This document shows, one piece after another, positions 39,627 to 49,794 of a DNA stretch of 64,000 bases. The notes beneath the pieces are model-generated. The model saw nothing but the letters and a program-made list of their open reading frames with translations, did not search any database and was not told the DNA's origin. This DNA is from Altericroceibacterium spongiae (GTDB lineage Bacteria > Pseudomonadota > Alphaproteobacteria > Sphingomonadales > Sphingomonadaceae). The DNA lies in assembly GCF_003610805.1 (NCBI RefSeq), contig NZ_RAPF01000003.1, positions 372,001 through 436,000 on the forward strand, in the 5' to 3' direction. Position 1 is the first letter of the stretch. The number at the start of each line of letters is the position of its first letter. The position numbers and the translations under genes were made by a program.

Positions 39627-39651
39627 CGTTTATTTGCGATGCCAGATCACC

Positions 39652-40173
39652 TCATCGACGCCAAGGGCCAAGCACCCCTTCATGTGGTAAAATCAGAGGA
39701 TTGGTGCATTGAACCAGCAAACGATCCGGGTTCCACGGACCGGGCAGAGTCCAGCCACCAGTATGCTCGGCAGAGAAGCCAAATAACCGACCATAATAGT
39801 CATGATCACCGATCAGCACGAGCGGCAAAGGCGCTTCTGCGTTCATCGAGCCCATCATTCCCAGCATCAGTGCCTGACCAAAGCCTTCGCCCTGTCTTTC
39901 GGGCACCACGGCCACCGGCCCAACCATCAGCATGGGATGCGCGCGGCCCTGAGTATCCGTCAATGCAACTGGCCAGACCTGAATCGTGCCGACCAGATAT
40001 CCTTCATCGTCCAGCGCGGCAAAGCTAAGCCCGGGTAACCAGTCCATACCTTCGCGTATCTTATAGGCCGTTCGCTCATGACGATCTTCACCGAAAGCGC
40101 GATCGAGCAATTGCTCGATCAGAACGGGATCGATATTTTCGAGCGGAATCAGTGTGGGTTCGACTTTGGCCAT
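39652..40173 (-). CDS. GNAT family N-acetyltransferase
   Basis: 173 residues. GPVAVVPERQGEGFGQALMLGMM is the acetyl-CoA-binding Q/R-x-x-G-x-G/A region (QGEGFG), and IGDHDYYGRLFGFSAE follows as in the YhbS-like subgroup. The acceptor substrate is unknown. The ATG at 40173 is preferred to a GTG eight codons upstream; neither has a strong ribosome site. It is 25 nt upstream of the DUF1285 gene. Confidence 0.88.
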   Translation of the reverse strand: MAKVEPTLIPLENIDPVLIEQLLDRAFGEDRHERTAYKIREGMDWLPGLSFAALDDEGYLVGTIQVWPVALTDTQGRAHPMLMVGPVAVVPERQGEGFGQALMLGMMGSMNAEAPLPLVLIGDHDYYGRLFGFSAEHTGGWTLPGPWNPDRLLVQCTNPLILPHEGVLGPWRR

Positions 40174-40254
40174 TATGGCGCGCGCCGATACGCCCACCTT
40201 GTGCTTAAGGCAATGAAATTGATTCTGACGCTTGGAAAACGTGCGTTGTGGGCA

Positions 40255-41415
40255 CTATTTTGCAGGGGTCAGGTGAAGCAGCCGGCCATCTTCGCCATCT
40301 TCGATTACCCAAAGTGATCCGTCTTTCGTTTCGATGATATCTCGCAGACGATTGTCGAAGCTATAGCGGGCCAGTTCTTTTGCATTATCGGGATCTTGAA
40401 CTGAAATGCGACTGATCGATTTGGTTTTGAGATTGGCGATCAGCGCTTCTCCTTCCCAGTCCCGCCACAGCTTGCCGCTGTAGAAAATGAAATCGCCCGG
40501 AGCGATAACCGGAGTCCAGCTTATCGCAGCCTTCTGCAGATCGGGCCGGGTCGACGGATCGGGAATCGGTTTGCCATCATAATGGTCGCCTCCCGAAACC
40601 AGAGGCCAGCCGTAATTCTTGCCCTTTTGAACTAGATTCAGTTCGTCTCCACCTGCGGGGCCATGTTCAAGATCCCACAATTGCCCGGCAGAATCGAATT
40701 GCAATCCCAATACATTGCGATGCCCGTAAGACCATATCTGCGCTGAAACCCCGCCTTTATCGGCAAAAGGATTGTCGGGGGCTGGAGAGCCATCAGGTAA
40801 CAGGCGGACAATCGTACCCAGATTGTTGGAAATATCCTGAGCCGGTTCCTGTTTCTGTCGCTCCCCGGAAGAGATGAAGAGATAGCGTCCATCAGGCGAG
40901 AAAGCGATGCGATGGGAATAGTGGCCGCGTCCTGTAACTTTAGGTGTTTGCCGCCAGATCACTGTCAGCTTGTCGATTGCGCAGCTATCAGGCTGCTCAC
41001 AGACCAGCTTGCCACGCCCCACGACTGCACCGCGCGTATCTCTATCGCCGGCCTCGGCCCAACTGAGGTAGATCAGGCCCGTCTGTTCGTAATCGGGAGC
41101 GAAGGCAAAATCACCCAGGCCACCCTGACCTCCATAATCGACTTCTGGAACACCCTGCTCGACTGAGCCCAAGCGATTGTTAGAGGGATCGAAAAATTGG
41201 ATATTTCCCCCGCGCTCGGTGATGAAGAGACGTCCGCTGCCAGGTTCCAGTGCAAGCGCCCAGGGTTCAGCAAATTGTCCTTTGGTTTCGATGCTGAAAG
41301 GCTCGGTTTCATAAGATTGCCCAGTCTCTGTCTTGCGATTGCTGGCTTCGCTACAGCTTGCCATACTGAAGGCAGCGGTGAATAGGAGGGCTGAAACAAG
41401 GCGTAGTTTGGTCAT
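40255..41415 (-). CDS. PQQ-dependent aldose/glucose dehydrogenase-like lipoprotein
   Basis: 386 residues. The signal peptide ends in MASC (lipobox). The six-bladed propeller of soluble PQQ aldose dehydrogenases (YliI/Asd group) is seen in FAEPWALALEPGSGRLFITERGG, GGQGGLGDFAFAPDY, HYSHRIAFSPDGRYLF and YGHRNVLGLQFD. The catalytic base would be the His in GRGHYSHRI. It should oxidise sugars in the periplasm if PQQ is supplied; no pqq genes are here. Its ATG shares the four bases CATG with the divergent rnhB start. Confidence 0.9.
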   Translation of the reverse strand: MTKLRLVSALLFTAAFSMASCSEASNRKTETGQSYETEPFSIETKGQFAEPWALALEPGSGRLFITERGGNIQFFDPSNNRLGSVEQGVPEVDYGGQGGLGDFAFAPDYEQTGLIYLSWAEAGDRDTRGAVVGRGKLVCEQPDSCAIDKLTVIWRQTPKVTGRGHYSHRIAFSPDGRYLFISSGERQKQEPAQDISNNLGTIVRLLPDGSPAPDNPFADKGGVSAQIWSYGHRNVLGLQFDSAGQLWDLEHGPAGGDELNLVQKGKNYGWPLVSGGDHYDGKPIPDPSTRPDLQKAAISWTPVIAPGDFIFYSGKLWRDWEGEALIANLKTKSISRISVQDPDNAKELARYSFDNRLRDIIETKDGSLWVIEDGEDGRLLHLTPAK

Positions 41416-42052
41416 GCTCTCAGGAACTCCCTATCAGCAATTTGGTCTCGACTTTCCCGATGACGGTGTCGTGTTCGGCGTCGACGAAGCCGGGCGCGGG
41501 CCATTAGCCGGGCCTGTTGTCGCTGCTGCCGTTCTTTTGTGCAAGCCTCGTCCGTCGGGTCTCGATGATTCGAAAAAGCTTTCCGAATCAAAGCGGGCGA
41601 TACTCGAAGAGAAAATCAGACGGCGCTGCGCTTTCGGCATCGGTGTCGTGGGTCCCGAAGAGATAGACCGGCTCAATATTTTCGGTGCGACCATGCTGGC
41701 GATGACACTAGCTGTCGCGCGTCTATGCGATGTAGTGCAATGCGAACCTTCTGAAGTGCTGATCGATGGCAATACTACACCGCATGGGCGCCAGCGCGAC
41801 TGGCGTTGGAAGGCTAAGGCTATCGTGGGTGGCGATGGACGTGAACCGGTTATCGGTGCAGCTTCTATCCTTGCTAAGGAATATCGAGACCGAATCATGC
41901 GTGATGCGGCCAGAACCTATCCGTCTTATGGTTGGGACCGAAACAAGGGATACGGAACCAAAGACCATATGAAGGCTCTGAGGTTGCACGGGCCGACGCC
42001 CTTGCATCGACGGAGTTTCGCGCCAGTGGCTCAACTCGACTTGTTTGGTTAA
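41414..42052 (+). CDS. rnhB: Ribonuclease HII
   Basis: 212 residues. Catalytic acidic residues are in GVDEAGRGPLAG (Asp24, Glu25), LIDGN, and in the C-terminal part; ASILAKEYRDRIM and HPSYGWDRNKGYGT-like motifs (here YPSYGWDRNKGYGT) are conserved. It removes single ribonucleotides and RNA primers from DNA. The ATG at 41414 overlaps the start codon of the divergent dehydrogenase by two bases; earlier in-frame starts lie inside that gene and are rejected. It is followed by the ccrM leader. Confidence 0.94.
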   Translation: MLSGTPYQQFGLDFPDDGVVFGVDEAGRGPLAGPVVAAAVLLCKPRPSGLDDSKKLSESKRAILEEKIRRRCAFGIGVVGPEEIDRLNIFGATMLAMTLAVARLCDVVQCEPSEVLIDGNTTPHGRQRDWRWKAKAIVGGDGREPVIGAASILAKEYRDRIMRDAARTYPSYGWDRNKGYGTKDHMKALRLHGPTPLHRRSFAPVAQLDLFG

Positions 42053-42056
42053 CAAA

Positions 42057-43364
<1,308 letters not shown>

Positions 43365-43365
<1 letters not shown>

Positions 43366-44474
43366 TGCAAAGAGTTTATATTCGGCCCATCGGTTTTACC
43401 GCCAGCCCGCAAAGCGAAAATGGAAATGCCGTCCGTATTGCTGGCGGCATGGTTTATGCGTATCGGTTCGCCATTACCCTGCGGGAGGATGGCGAACTGG
43501 TACGGCGTGAAGTTGTGTCAGCGGATGGCATAACAGCGGCGCTTGGCGGACTCCCGGATGGGATGAGAGCTGAAGCGGAGACGCAATGGTCGAATCTGCG
43601 TAAGGTTCATTCTCCGATCACCTGTGGAGAGCGGTTCATACGGCTCGATCAGCCGCAGATTATGGGTATTTTGAACGTTACGCCCGATAGTTTTTCTGAT
43701 GGTGGTCAATATCTCGATGCACCTGAGGCTATGCGGGATCGTGCCGCTGCGATGCTCGAAGCGGGTGCAGCAATTATTGACGTTGGAGGAGAATCGACCC
43801 GTCCTGGCGCTGATACTGTCTGGGAAGGAGAAGAAATTGAGCGGGTTGTCCCTGCGGTACAAACTTGTGCGGCTATGGGGGCTGCCATTAGTGTCGACAC
43901 GCGTCGTCCGGCTGTGATGGAGGCGGCCATTGATGCCGGAGCGGATATTATCAACGATGTTTCCGCATTAACTCACGATCCCCGCAGTCTTGCTTATGCT
44001 GCATCGAGTGGCCGTCCGGTCGTGTTAATGCATGCACCGGGATCAGGTGCTAATCTTCATGCAAATGCTACCTACCACGATGTGGTAAGTGAGGTATTCG
44101 AATGGCTTCGAGAGAGGCGCGATGCTGCGCTTGAAGCAGGTATTGCTGCTGAGAAGATCATTCTCGATCCAGGGTTGGGATTCGGTAAGAGTCTGACGGA
44201 AAATCTTGCTCTGATGAATGCGCTTGCCCTATTCCATGCGTTAGGGCACCCGGTGCTGCTCGGCGTTAGCCGCAAACGGATGATTGGCGCTCTTTCACAT
44301 GAAGCTCCTGCAGATAAGCGCCTTGCGGGATCTTTAACACTTGCCCAAGCAGGTATGGATGCCGGCGTGCAACTGTTGCGTGTGCATGATGTTACCGAGA
44401 CGGTACAGGCGCGTGATGTATGGCGGGGCCTGCGTGATGCGGCCATTACGGATTTCTCCGAGGTTCCTGAATAA
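43365..44474 (+). CDS. folP: Dihydropteroate synthase with N-terminal extension
   Basis: 369 residues. The DHPS barrel runs from about 95: PQIMGILNVTPDSFSDGG, DVGGESTRPGAD, DIINDVSAL, LDPGLGFGKS and LGVSRKRMIG are the canonical loops. It joins 6-hydroxymethyl-pterin pyrophosphate and p-aminobenzoate in folate synthesis. E. coli FolP has 282 residues; here ~90 extra residues (1-95, starting MQRVYIRPIGFTASPQ) precede the barrel with no motif I know. The ATG overlaps the ccrM stop by one base, so both are co-translated. Confidence 0.94.
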
Positions 44475-44490
44475 ACCGGTTGGCGTCAGC

Positions 44491-45117
44491 TTATTCGGGT
44501 TTCAGGCTCCTGATTGTTTCTGCAATAGCGCGTGAACCGGCATCGTTGGTGCGGGAAAAACGACGGGCAATCAGCAAAGTGCGTCCATCAACAGGAATGA
44601 ACCGATATTCGGTGCCACTCCCTTCGGCAGATGCAGTGAAAGCAAAACCGGTCTGCCCCATCAGATTTGTTCTGCGCAATTCATCTTCGGGAATCGTGGC
44701 ACTTGTGAAAGCATCCCGGTAAAAAGGCAGCGGCCGTTCCAGCATAGCCATCTCTAAGCCGATTTCATGTTCAGCGTCGCAAAGTTGGGTCTGCCTGCTG
44801 TTCCCATAGATGCAATTTTCATTGCCGAGCATAGCTGCCCGGCTTGCGGGCAGTAATTTAATGCCCCAGATACTTTCATCATAAGCAGGAGGAACCGGAA
44901 TTTCTATTTCCGCCGGTACCAGTCTCTGGCGGTCGAATTTATATGTGACAGGACCGATTGTCCCAAACCCCATATCGGGCCGTCCGGCCAGATCGCTGAC
45001 GCCGGCAATATTGTCTTTATCGGAATTGGTTTGCGTCCCGATATTCTGGCTTTCCGAATTGCATGCAGAAACAGCCAGACATACGCCTATACACACTGCA
45101 CGAGGAAACGGTTTCAT
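44491..45117 (-). CDS. Lipoprotein of unknown function
   Basis: 208 residues. The signal peptide ends in a lipobox (AVSAC, Cys19). The mature part has CIYGNSRQTQLCDAEHEIGLEM with two cysteines that may pair, and a C-terminal GTEYRFIPVDGRTLLIARRFSR. Not recognised. It converges with folP and is separated from the NtrC-like gene by 88 nt. A 12-codon longer start is rejected since it would bury the signal peptide. Confidence 0.75.
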   Translation of the reverse strand: MKPFPRAVCIGVCLAVSACNSESQNIGTQTNSDKDNIAGVSDLAGRPDMGFGTIGPVTYKFDRQRLVPAEIEIPVPPAYDESIWGIKLLPASRAAMLGNENCIYGNSRQTQLCDAEHEIGLEMAMLERPLPFYRDAFTSATIPEDELRRTNLMGQTGFAFTASAEGSGTEYRFIPVDGRTLLIARRFSRTNDAGSRAIAETIRSLKPE

Positions 45118-45204
45118 ATCGTCACAAAGGTCTGAAGCGGCAACGCGTTCCAAACGGTTGGATCACTGATCCGATTTGAAACACATATTGCGATGAACTG
45201 TGGG

Positions 45205-46626
45205 TCAAGCGGCGTTATCGATCCCGAGATCGGAGAGCTTGCGATAAAGAGTGGAGCGACCGATACCAAGGCGGCGCGCCACCTCGGTCATTCGGCCGCG
45301 ATAATGGCCGATGGCGAGCCGTATAACATCTGCTTCGATTTCTTCTAGCGGGCGCAGATGACCATCCTCGGTATAGAGCATAATGCCAACGCCTTCCTGG
45401 CTTGGTTTATGCGCACTCTCTTCTTGCTCGCCCAGCATTCGGCTGAGTTGCGGAAAGTCTTGAGCAGTGAGGACATCACCGTCGCAAAAAACAGCGGCGC
45501 GGAATAAGACTGCCTGCAATTGCCGGACATTGCCCGGCCAGTCGAATGCTGCAAGCAATTGCAGTGCACTATCGGAAATACTCAAGGGTCGCAGGCCGGG
45601 CTGTTCGCCAATCCGATGCAGGAAGTGTCGAGTCAGTGCAGAGATATCGCCTGATCTTTCGCGCAACGGCGGCAAGATCACTTTGGTGTGAGAGAGTAAT
45701 TCGTACAGGTCCTGTCGGAAATGGCCTGCATTCACCAATTCTTCCAGTGGCAGGTTACTAGCTGCAATAATGCGCACATCTACCCGGAAGGAGTGACGGG
45801 CGCCGATGGGGCGTATCTGATTATTAGTTAGCGCTTCGGCGAGCCGCTCCTGCAAATCTGGAGTCAGGCGATCTACCTCATCAAGTACTAAAGTTCCACC
45901 ATCGTAATTTTCGAATGTCCCCGTCTGGCGTTGAAAAGCACCGGGAAAGGCACCTTTCTCATGCCCGAATAAGATAGATTCCAGAGAGTTGGCCGGCGCA
46001 CCGGTAATATTAATGAGCTTGAACGGCATTTTGGTGCGAGGACTCGCAGCGTGAATTGCGCGTGAGAGCATTTCCTTGCCGGTGCCGCTTTCCCCCTCGA
46101 TCAAAATCGAGCCATGGCCGCGTGCTGCCTTAGCTGCCTTGGCCAGCGCGTCGCGGAAAGGTGGTGCAGTCCCGATCATGGCATCGAAATCGAGCTCAGC
46201 GGGCATTTTTTCGGTCAGTGGCGTTAATTCGTCACGTCGGGTGTCGGGTGTCGCTGCGCTTCGCAGGGCCTGCATCAGCCGATCAGGCGAAGCCGGTTTG
46301 ACGAGATAGTCGGTTGCGCCTGCGCGCATAGCCTCCACCGCCAGCAGCGGAGAGGTGCTGGTTGTCAGCATCAAAAGCGGCAGAGCCGGGCGATTGGTCT
46401 TAATTTCTGAAATGAGATCACAGGCATTATCACCTGGGACGCCCTGATCGAGGATGACAGCGGAAATCTGCATGCCCTGTTTGGTGCTGAAACTAGTCAG
46501 CGCAGATTTCGAGTCTTTAACCACCATGACACGCCAGCCTTCTCGGCCCGCCAAAGCCGTGATGAGGCGGGTTTGTGCCGGATCGCTATCGATCAGCATA
46601 AGTAAGCGGTGGTCGGTTTCGGCCAT
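45205..46626 (-). CDS. NtrC-type response regulator with altered sigma-54 loop
   Basis: 473 residues. Receiver domain 1-125 with phospho-acceptor Asp60 in AVILDQGVPG and Lys110 in YLVKPAS; AAA+ domain about 145-375 with Walker A GESGTGKE (178-185) and Walker B GGTLVLDEVD; C-terminal Fis helix-turn-helix (about 430-470, MTEVARRLGIGRSTLYRKL). The sigma-54 contact loop reads GAFPGA (225-230) in place of GAFTGA, so productive contact with sigma-54 is doubtful. No histidine kinase gene is adjacent. Divergent from the oxidase subunit gene. Confidence 0.9.
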   Translation of the reverse strand: MAETDHRLLMLIDSDPAQTRLITALAGREGWRVMVVKDSKSALTSFSTKQGMQISAVILDQGVPGDNACDLISEIKTNRPALPLLMLTTSTSPLLAVEAMRAGATDYLVKPASPDRLMQALRSAATPDTRRDELTPLTEKMPAELDFDAMIGTAPPFRDALAKAAKAARGHGSILIEGESGTGKEMLSRAIHAASPRTKMPFKLINITGAPANSLESILFGHEKGAFPGAFQRQTGTFENYDGGTLVLDEVDRLTPDLQERLAEALTNNQIRPIGARHSFRVDVRIIAASNLPLEELVNAGHFRQDLYELLSHTKVILPPLRERSGDISALTRHFLHRIGEQPGLRPLSISDSALQLLAAFDWPGNVRQLQAVLFRAAVFCDGDVLTAQDFPQLSRMLGEQEESAHKPSQEGVGIMLYTEDGHLRPLEEIEADVIRLAIGHYRGRMTEVARRLGIGRSTLYRKLSDLGIDNAA

Positions 46627-46768
46627 AGGGTAAGCTATTCCAATTTTTTCCTATAAAAGCGATTTAGGCGCTTGCGGTAAAGAGGGGATTAAGCTTTCTC
46701 TTGAGGGTTGAGTGAAAAGATGTTGCCCGATAGACTCATCAAGATGCTCATTATCAAAGGGATAAATG

Positions 46769-46888
46769 ATGTCCGCGAATGATATGGATGCTGCAGTAAA
46801 GACGTATGACGCGTTTGTCGGTGTGCTTAAATGGGCCGTGCCGACCATTGCTGTTTTGGTTTTTGTGGTAGTGCTTCTGGTCGCCTAA
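46769..46888 (+). CDS. aa3-type cytochrome c oxidase subunit IV (small)
   Basis: 39 residues: a short polar start (MSANDMDAAVKTYDAF), then one membrane helix (about 20-39). The pattern KTY-x-x-F-x-x-x-L-K-W followed by a hydrophobic helix matches the bacterial aa3 oxidase subunit IV family, a single-helix accessory subunit of the terminal oxidase. AAGGG lies 7 nt before the ATG at 46769; an ATG one codon earlier is too close. The gene stands alone here, away from the catalytic oxidase subunits. Confidence 0.8.
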   Translation: MSANDMDAAVKTYDAFVGVLKWAVPTIAVLVFVVVLLVA

Positions 46889-47171
46889 GCGATTCTTTTC
46901 CTGTCCAAATGCGATTCTTGTTTTCAGGAGCATTAATTCGTCGCCCACAGACAGGATTTGTGTCGCGGTCCGGTTAATATGTGGTGGTGAACTGACTGGC
47001 CGCGATTGAAACGCTTCCGTGTATTTATGGCTGGTAAAACACTGGAAGAAAAGTTTGCCGAGATGTCCGGCTGGACGACAAAGTGTCATTACCGATAGAC
47101 AGAGGAAAAGGCCGGATTTTCCGAACAGGTATTATGACGTCGGTCAGGCGAAGTAGCGAAGGAATTGTGCA
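46889..47171. other. Non-coding interval before the racemase
   Basis: About 280 bp without a supportable gene or known RNA. A 23-codon reading frame starting MAGKTLEEKFAEM near 47027 has no ribosome site and is not called. Confidence 0.4.
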
Positions 47172-47867
47172 TTGCGTAAGCTGGGTCTGATTGGTGGAAT
47201 GAGCTGGGTCTCCACCGGTACTTATTACACTCATATCAATCAGATCGTGCAGGCCAGAAAGGATCGGCGTTCCAGTGCACCATTACTGATTGAGAGTCTG
47301 GATTTCTCTCGACTCTATGCGATGGAATCGGATCAGGACTGGGAGAACGCAGCCGGTATTCTGACGGATTCAGCAAAACGCTTGGAGCAGGCAGGGGCAG
47401 AAGCTTTAATCATTGGAGCCAATTCCATGCACCGCGTTTATGATCGCATATGCGACGCAGTTGAGGTTCCGATCTTTCATATAGCCGATTGCGTTGGGGA
47501 AAGGATGAAGGCGGATGGCATTACCAATTCTGCCTTGATTGGCTCCAGTAATGTCATGACCGAGAGTTTCTTTCGTGAGAGGCTGGTGGCTCATGGTATA
47601 GATCTGGCGCCACCGAATCTCGAGAATCTCGAGCAGCTTGATCGTATCATTTATGAAGAACTGATGATCGGTAAAGTGACGCGCGATGCTGAGAGGCAGC
47701 TCAAGACGATGATTACTGTGAAAGAGCAGGAAGGCATCGAATCTATTGTGCTTGCCTGCACGGAACTGGAACAGATTGTTGATGTCGATGCTAATGTTCT
47801 GCCGATCTATGACAGTACACGCATCCATGCGGAAAAGGCAGCCGAGTGGCTTCTGGCCAGTGATTGA
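47172..47867 (+). CDS. Aspartate/glutamate racemase family protein
   Basis: 231 residues. KLGLIGGMSWVSTGTYY and DFSRL match the YgeA/RacX group. The second catalytic Cys is kept in VLACTELEQIV. The first catalytic position, usually CTNTMH, reads GANSMH, so that Cys is lost. Family members with only one Cys are known (E. coli YgeA carries Thr there), so racemase activity may be changed to broad or weak specificity. It starts at TTG with AAGGA 8 nt upstream. Alone between the oxidase subunit gene and dgt. Confidence 0.88.
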   Translation: MRKLGLIGGMSWVSTGTYYTHINQIVQARKDRRSSAPLLIESLDFSRLYAMESDQDWENAAGILTDSAKRLEQAGAEALIIGANSMHRVYDRICDAVEVPIFHIADCVGERMKADGITNSALIGSSNVMTESFFRERLVAHGIDLAPPNLENLEQLDRIIYEELMIGKVTRDAERQLKTMITVKEQEGIESIVLACTELEQIVDVDANVLPIYDSTRIHAEKAAEWLLASD

Positions 47868-47946
47868 TTTTCTCTGATGGCCGGTGTGGCTGCTGGGTTT
47901 CAAGTCTGGCATTGCCAAGCCGTCACCCAGCCTTTAGCGAACACGC

Positions 47947-49107
47947 ATGAGTTCAGCGCCTTATGCCGCCGATCCTTCTCGCTCCCGCGGAAGGGAATTT
48001 CCTGAAAAACGGGGTGGAGCGCGCGGTCCGCGCAGCGAGTTTCAGCGTGACCGGGACCGGATTATTCATTCTATTGCGTTCCGGCGACTAGCGGGGAAAA
48101 CGCAGGTTTTTATAGCCCCTGATGGCGATCATTATCGTGTGCGCCTTACCCATAGTCTTGAAGTCGCCCAGATTGGCCGCGTTATTGCGCGAACGCTGTG
48201 CCTTGATGAAGATCTCACTGAAGCTCTGTGTCTCGCTCACGATATCGGTCATCCTCCTTTTGGCCATGCTGGGGAGGATGCGCTCAATGAAGCAACAATA
48301 GATTTTGGCGGCTTTGATCACAATGCGCATTGTTTGCGAACATTGATGCGGCTTGAACGGCCTTATTGCGATCATGTCGGACTCAATCTCACATGGGAAT
48401 TGTTGGAAGGTCTCGCGAAGCATAATGGACCGGTAAAACAGCCTGGGTGGGCGCTGGCTGAGCTGGACCGGGACTTTCCGCTTGAATTGCAGGAATGGAG
48501 CTCTCTCGAAGGGCAGGTGGCCGCGCTGGCGGATGACATAGCTTACGATAATCACGACATCGATGACGGGTTGCGGGCGGGTTTTCTCGAACTCGATCAG
48601 CTATTGGCACTCGATTTCGTTGCTGATCAGTGGCGCGATGTCGAAAGGCGTTTTCCGGATGCCCCGCGTGATACGCAACTGCGTGAACTGGTGCGCGGTC
48701 AGATCGGCCTCATGGTTAATGACCTAATTACACAGACTCGTCGTAATCTCGATGGACAGAACACGATATCAGACATTCGTGAAGCCGGTCGGCAGCTGGC
48801 CTGCTTCTCTCCTGAAATGGCAGTACAGGAGAGGCAGCTCAAGGCTTTCATGTATGAAAATCTGTATTATCATTCTGAGCAGCTGGCAACATCGCAACGC
48901 GCGAAAGATGTGATTGGCGGTCTCTTCGGTGCCTATCATGCCGATTCTTCGTTAATGCCAGCCGACTGGTCGAATAATGCTCCTGAACACGAGCCGGGTC
49001 GTAGCCGCCACATTCTTGATTTTATTGCAGGAATGACGGATCGGTATGCAATGAACCAATATGGAAAAATATTCGGCAAGACGCCGGAAGGGCTGTCAAA
49101 TGTCTGA
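47947..49107 (+). CDS. dgt: dGTP triphosphohydrolase-like protein
   Basis: 386 residues. Metal-binding HD motifs are seen in RLTHSLEVAQIGR and AHDIGHPPFGHAGE, with a later Asp in ALADDIAYDNHDIDDG. The family releases tripolyphosphate from dNTPs and can influence DNA replication and mutation. It is the short, alphaproteobacterial type 2 form. The last 8 nt overlap the next gene. Confidence 0.94.
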   Translation: MSSAPYAADPSRSRGREFPEKRGGARGPRSEFQRDRDRIIHSIAFRRLAGKTQVFIAPDGDHYRVRLTHSLEVAQIGRVIARTLCLDEDLTEALCLAHDIGHPPFGHAGEDALNEATIDFGGFDHNAHCLRTLMRLERPYCDHVGLNLTWELLEGLAKHNGPVKQPGWALAELDRDFPLELQEWSSLEGQVAALADDIAYDNHDIDDGLRAGFLELDQLLALDFVADQWRDVERRFPDAPRDTQLRELVRGQIGLMVNDLITQTRRNLDGQNTISDIREAGRQLACFSPEMAVQERQLKAFMYENLYYHSEQLATSQRAKDVIGGLFGAYHADSSLMPADWSNNAPEHEPGRSRHILDFIAGMTDRYAMNQYGKIFGKTPEGLSNV

Positions 49108-49783
49108 CAGACCGCGCGTTTTGCTGGTCGGAGCCACTGGTCTGATCGGTAGATGCGTTATTTACGCTTTGTTGCAGCGTAATGAGTGGAATCTAGCAGC
49201 CCTGTGTCGGCGAGAAGCCCCATTGCCGAAGGGGGTACATATGGAAATGCGAATAGCCGATCCACTCCAATGGCCTGAAGTAATAGCCCGCACAGCACCC
49301 GATAGTATCATCTGCGCGTTAGGGACTACATGGACAAAAGCCGGGCGGAGTGAAGCGGAATTTCGCTCGGTCGATCAGGATATGGTTTTGAATGTCGCGA
49401 AAGCTGCCTGTGCTGCAGGGGCGCGGCAGTTTATCGTCATTTCCTCGGCTGGAGCGGATGCCCGGAGCAAAAATTTCTATTTGCGTGTAAAAGGTGAAGT
49501 GGAACAAACATTAAATCGCTTAAACTTTCAAAGGATTGACTGTATTCGTCCCGGTCTGTTGCGAGGCGCAAGAAGCCCCGAACGTCGTTTTGGCGAGAGG
49601 CTGGCCATAAGTTTGAGTCCTTTAAGCGATTTGTTCTGTCGAGGATTTGCACGCCGCTATCATTCGATAAAAGGTGAGCAAGTTGCCCACGCTGCTCTGC
49701 AACTGACTTGCGAGAAGGAAGCAGGTCGTTTCGTTCATGAGTATGATGCCATTTGCCGTCAGGCTCGAAATTTTGAAAAGTAA
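49100..49783 (+). CDS. NAD(P)-binding Rossmann protein (atypical SDR)
   Basis: 227 residues. VLLVGATGLIGRCV is the nucleotide-binding GxxGxxG at the N-terminus; the HTATIP2/NAD(P)H-binding subgroup is suggested by FIVISSAGADARSKNFYLRVKGEVEQTL, with the S...Y-x-x-x-K arrangement. The C-terminus RYHSIKGEQVAHAAL is typical. Substrate unknown. The ATG at 49100 overlaps the dgt stop by 8 nt, so the two are coupled; a methyltransferase follows after 11 nt. Confidence 0.88.
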   Translation: MSDRPRVLLVGATGLIGRCVIYALLQRNEWNLAALCRREAPLPKGVHMEMRIADPLQWPEVIARTAPDSIICALGTTWTKAGRSEAEFRSVDQDMVLNVAKAACAAGARQFIVISSAGADARSKNFYLRVKGEVEQTLNRLNFQRIDCIRPGLLRGARSPERRFGERLAISLSPLSDLFCRGFARRYHSIKGEQVAHAALQLTCEKEAGRFVHEYDAICRQARNFEK

Positions 49784-49794
49784 GAGATTCTGTC

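Noticed and set aside
47027-47098. 23-codon ORF starting MAGKTLEEKFAEM before the racemase
   Set aside because: No ribosome site, no recognisable family, and too short to judge by codon use.
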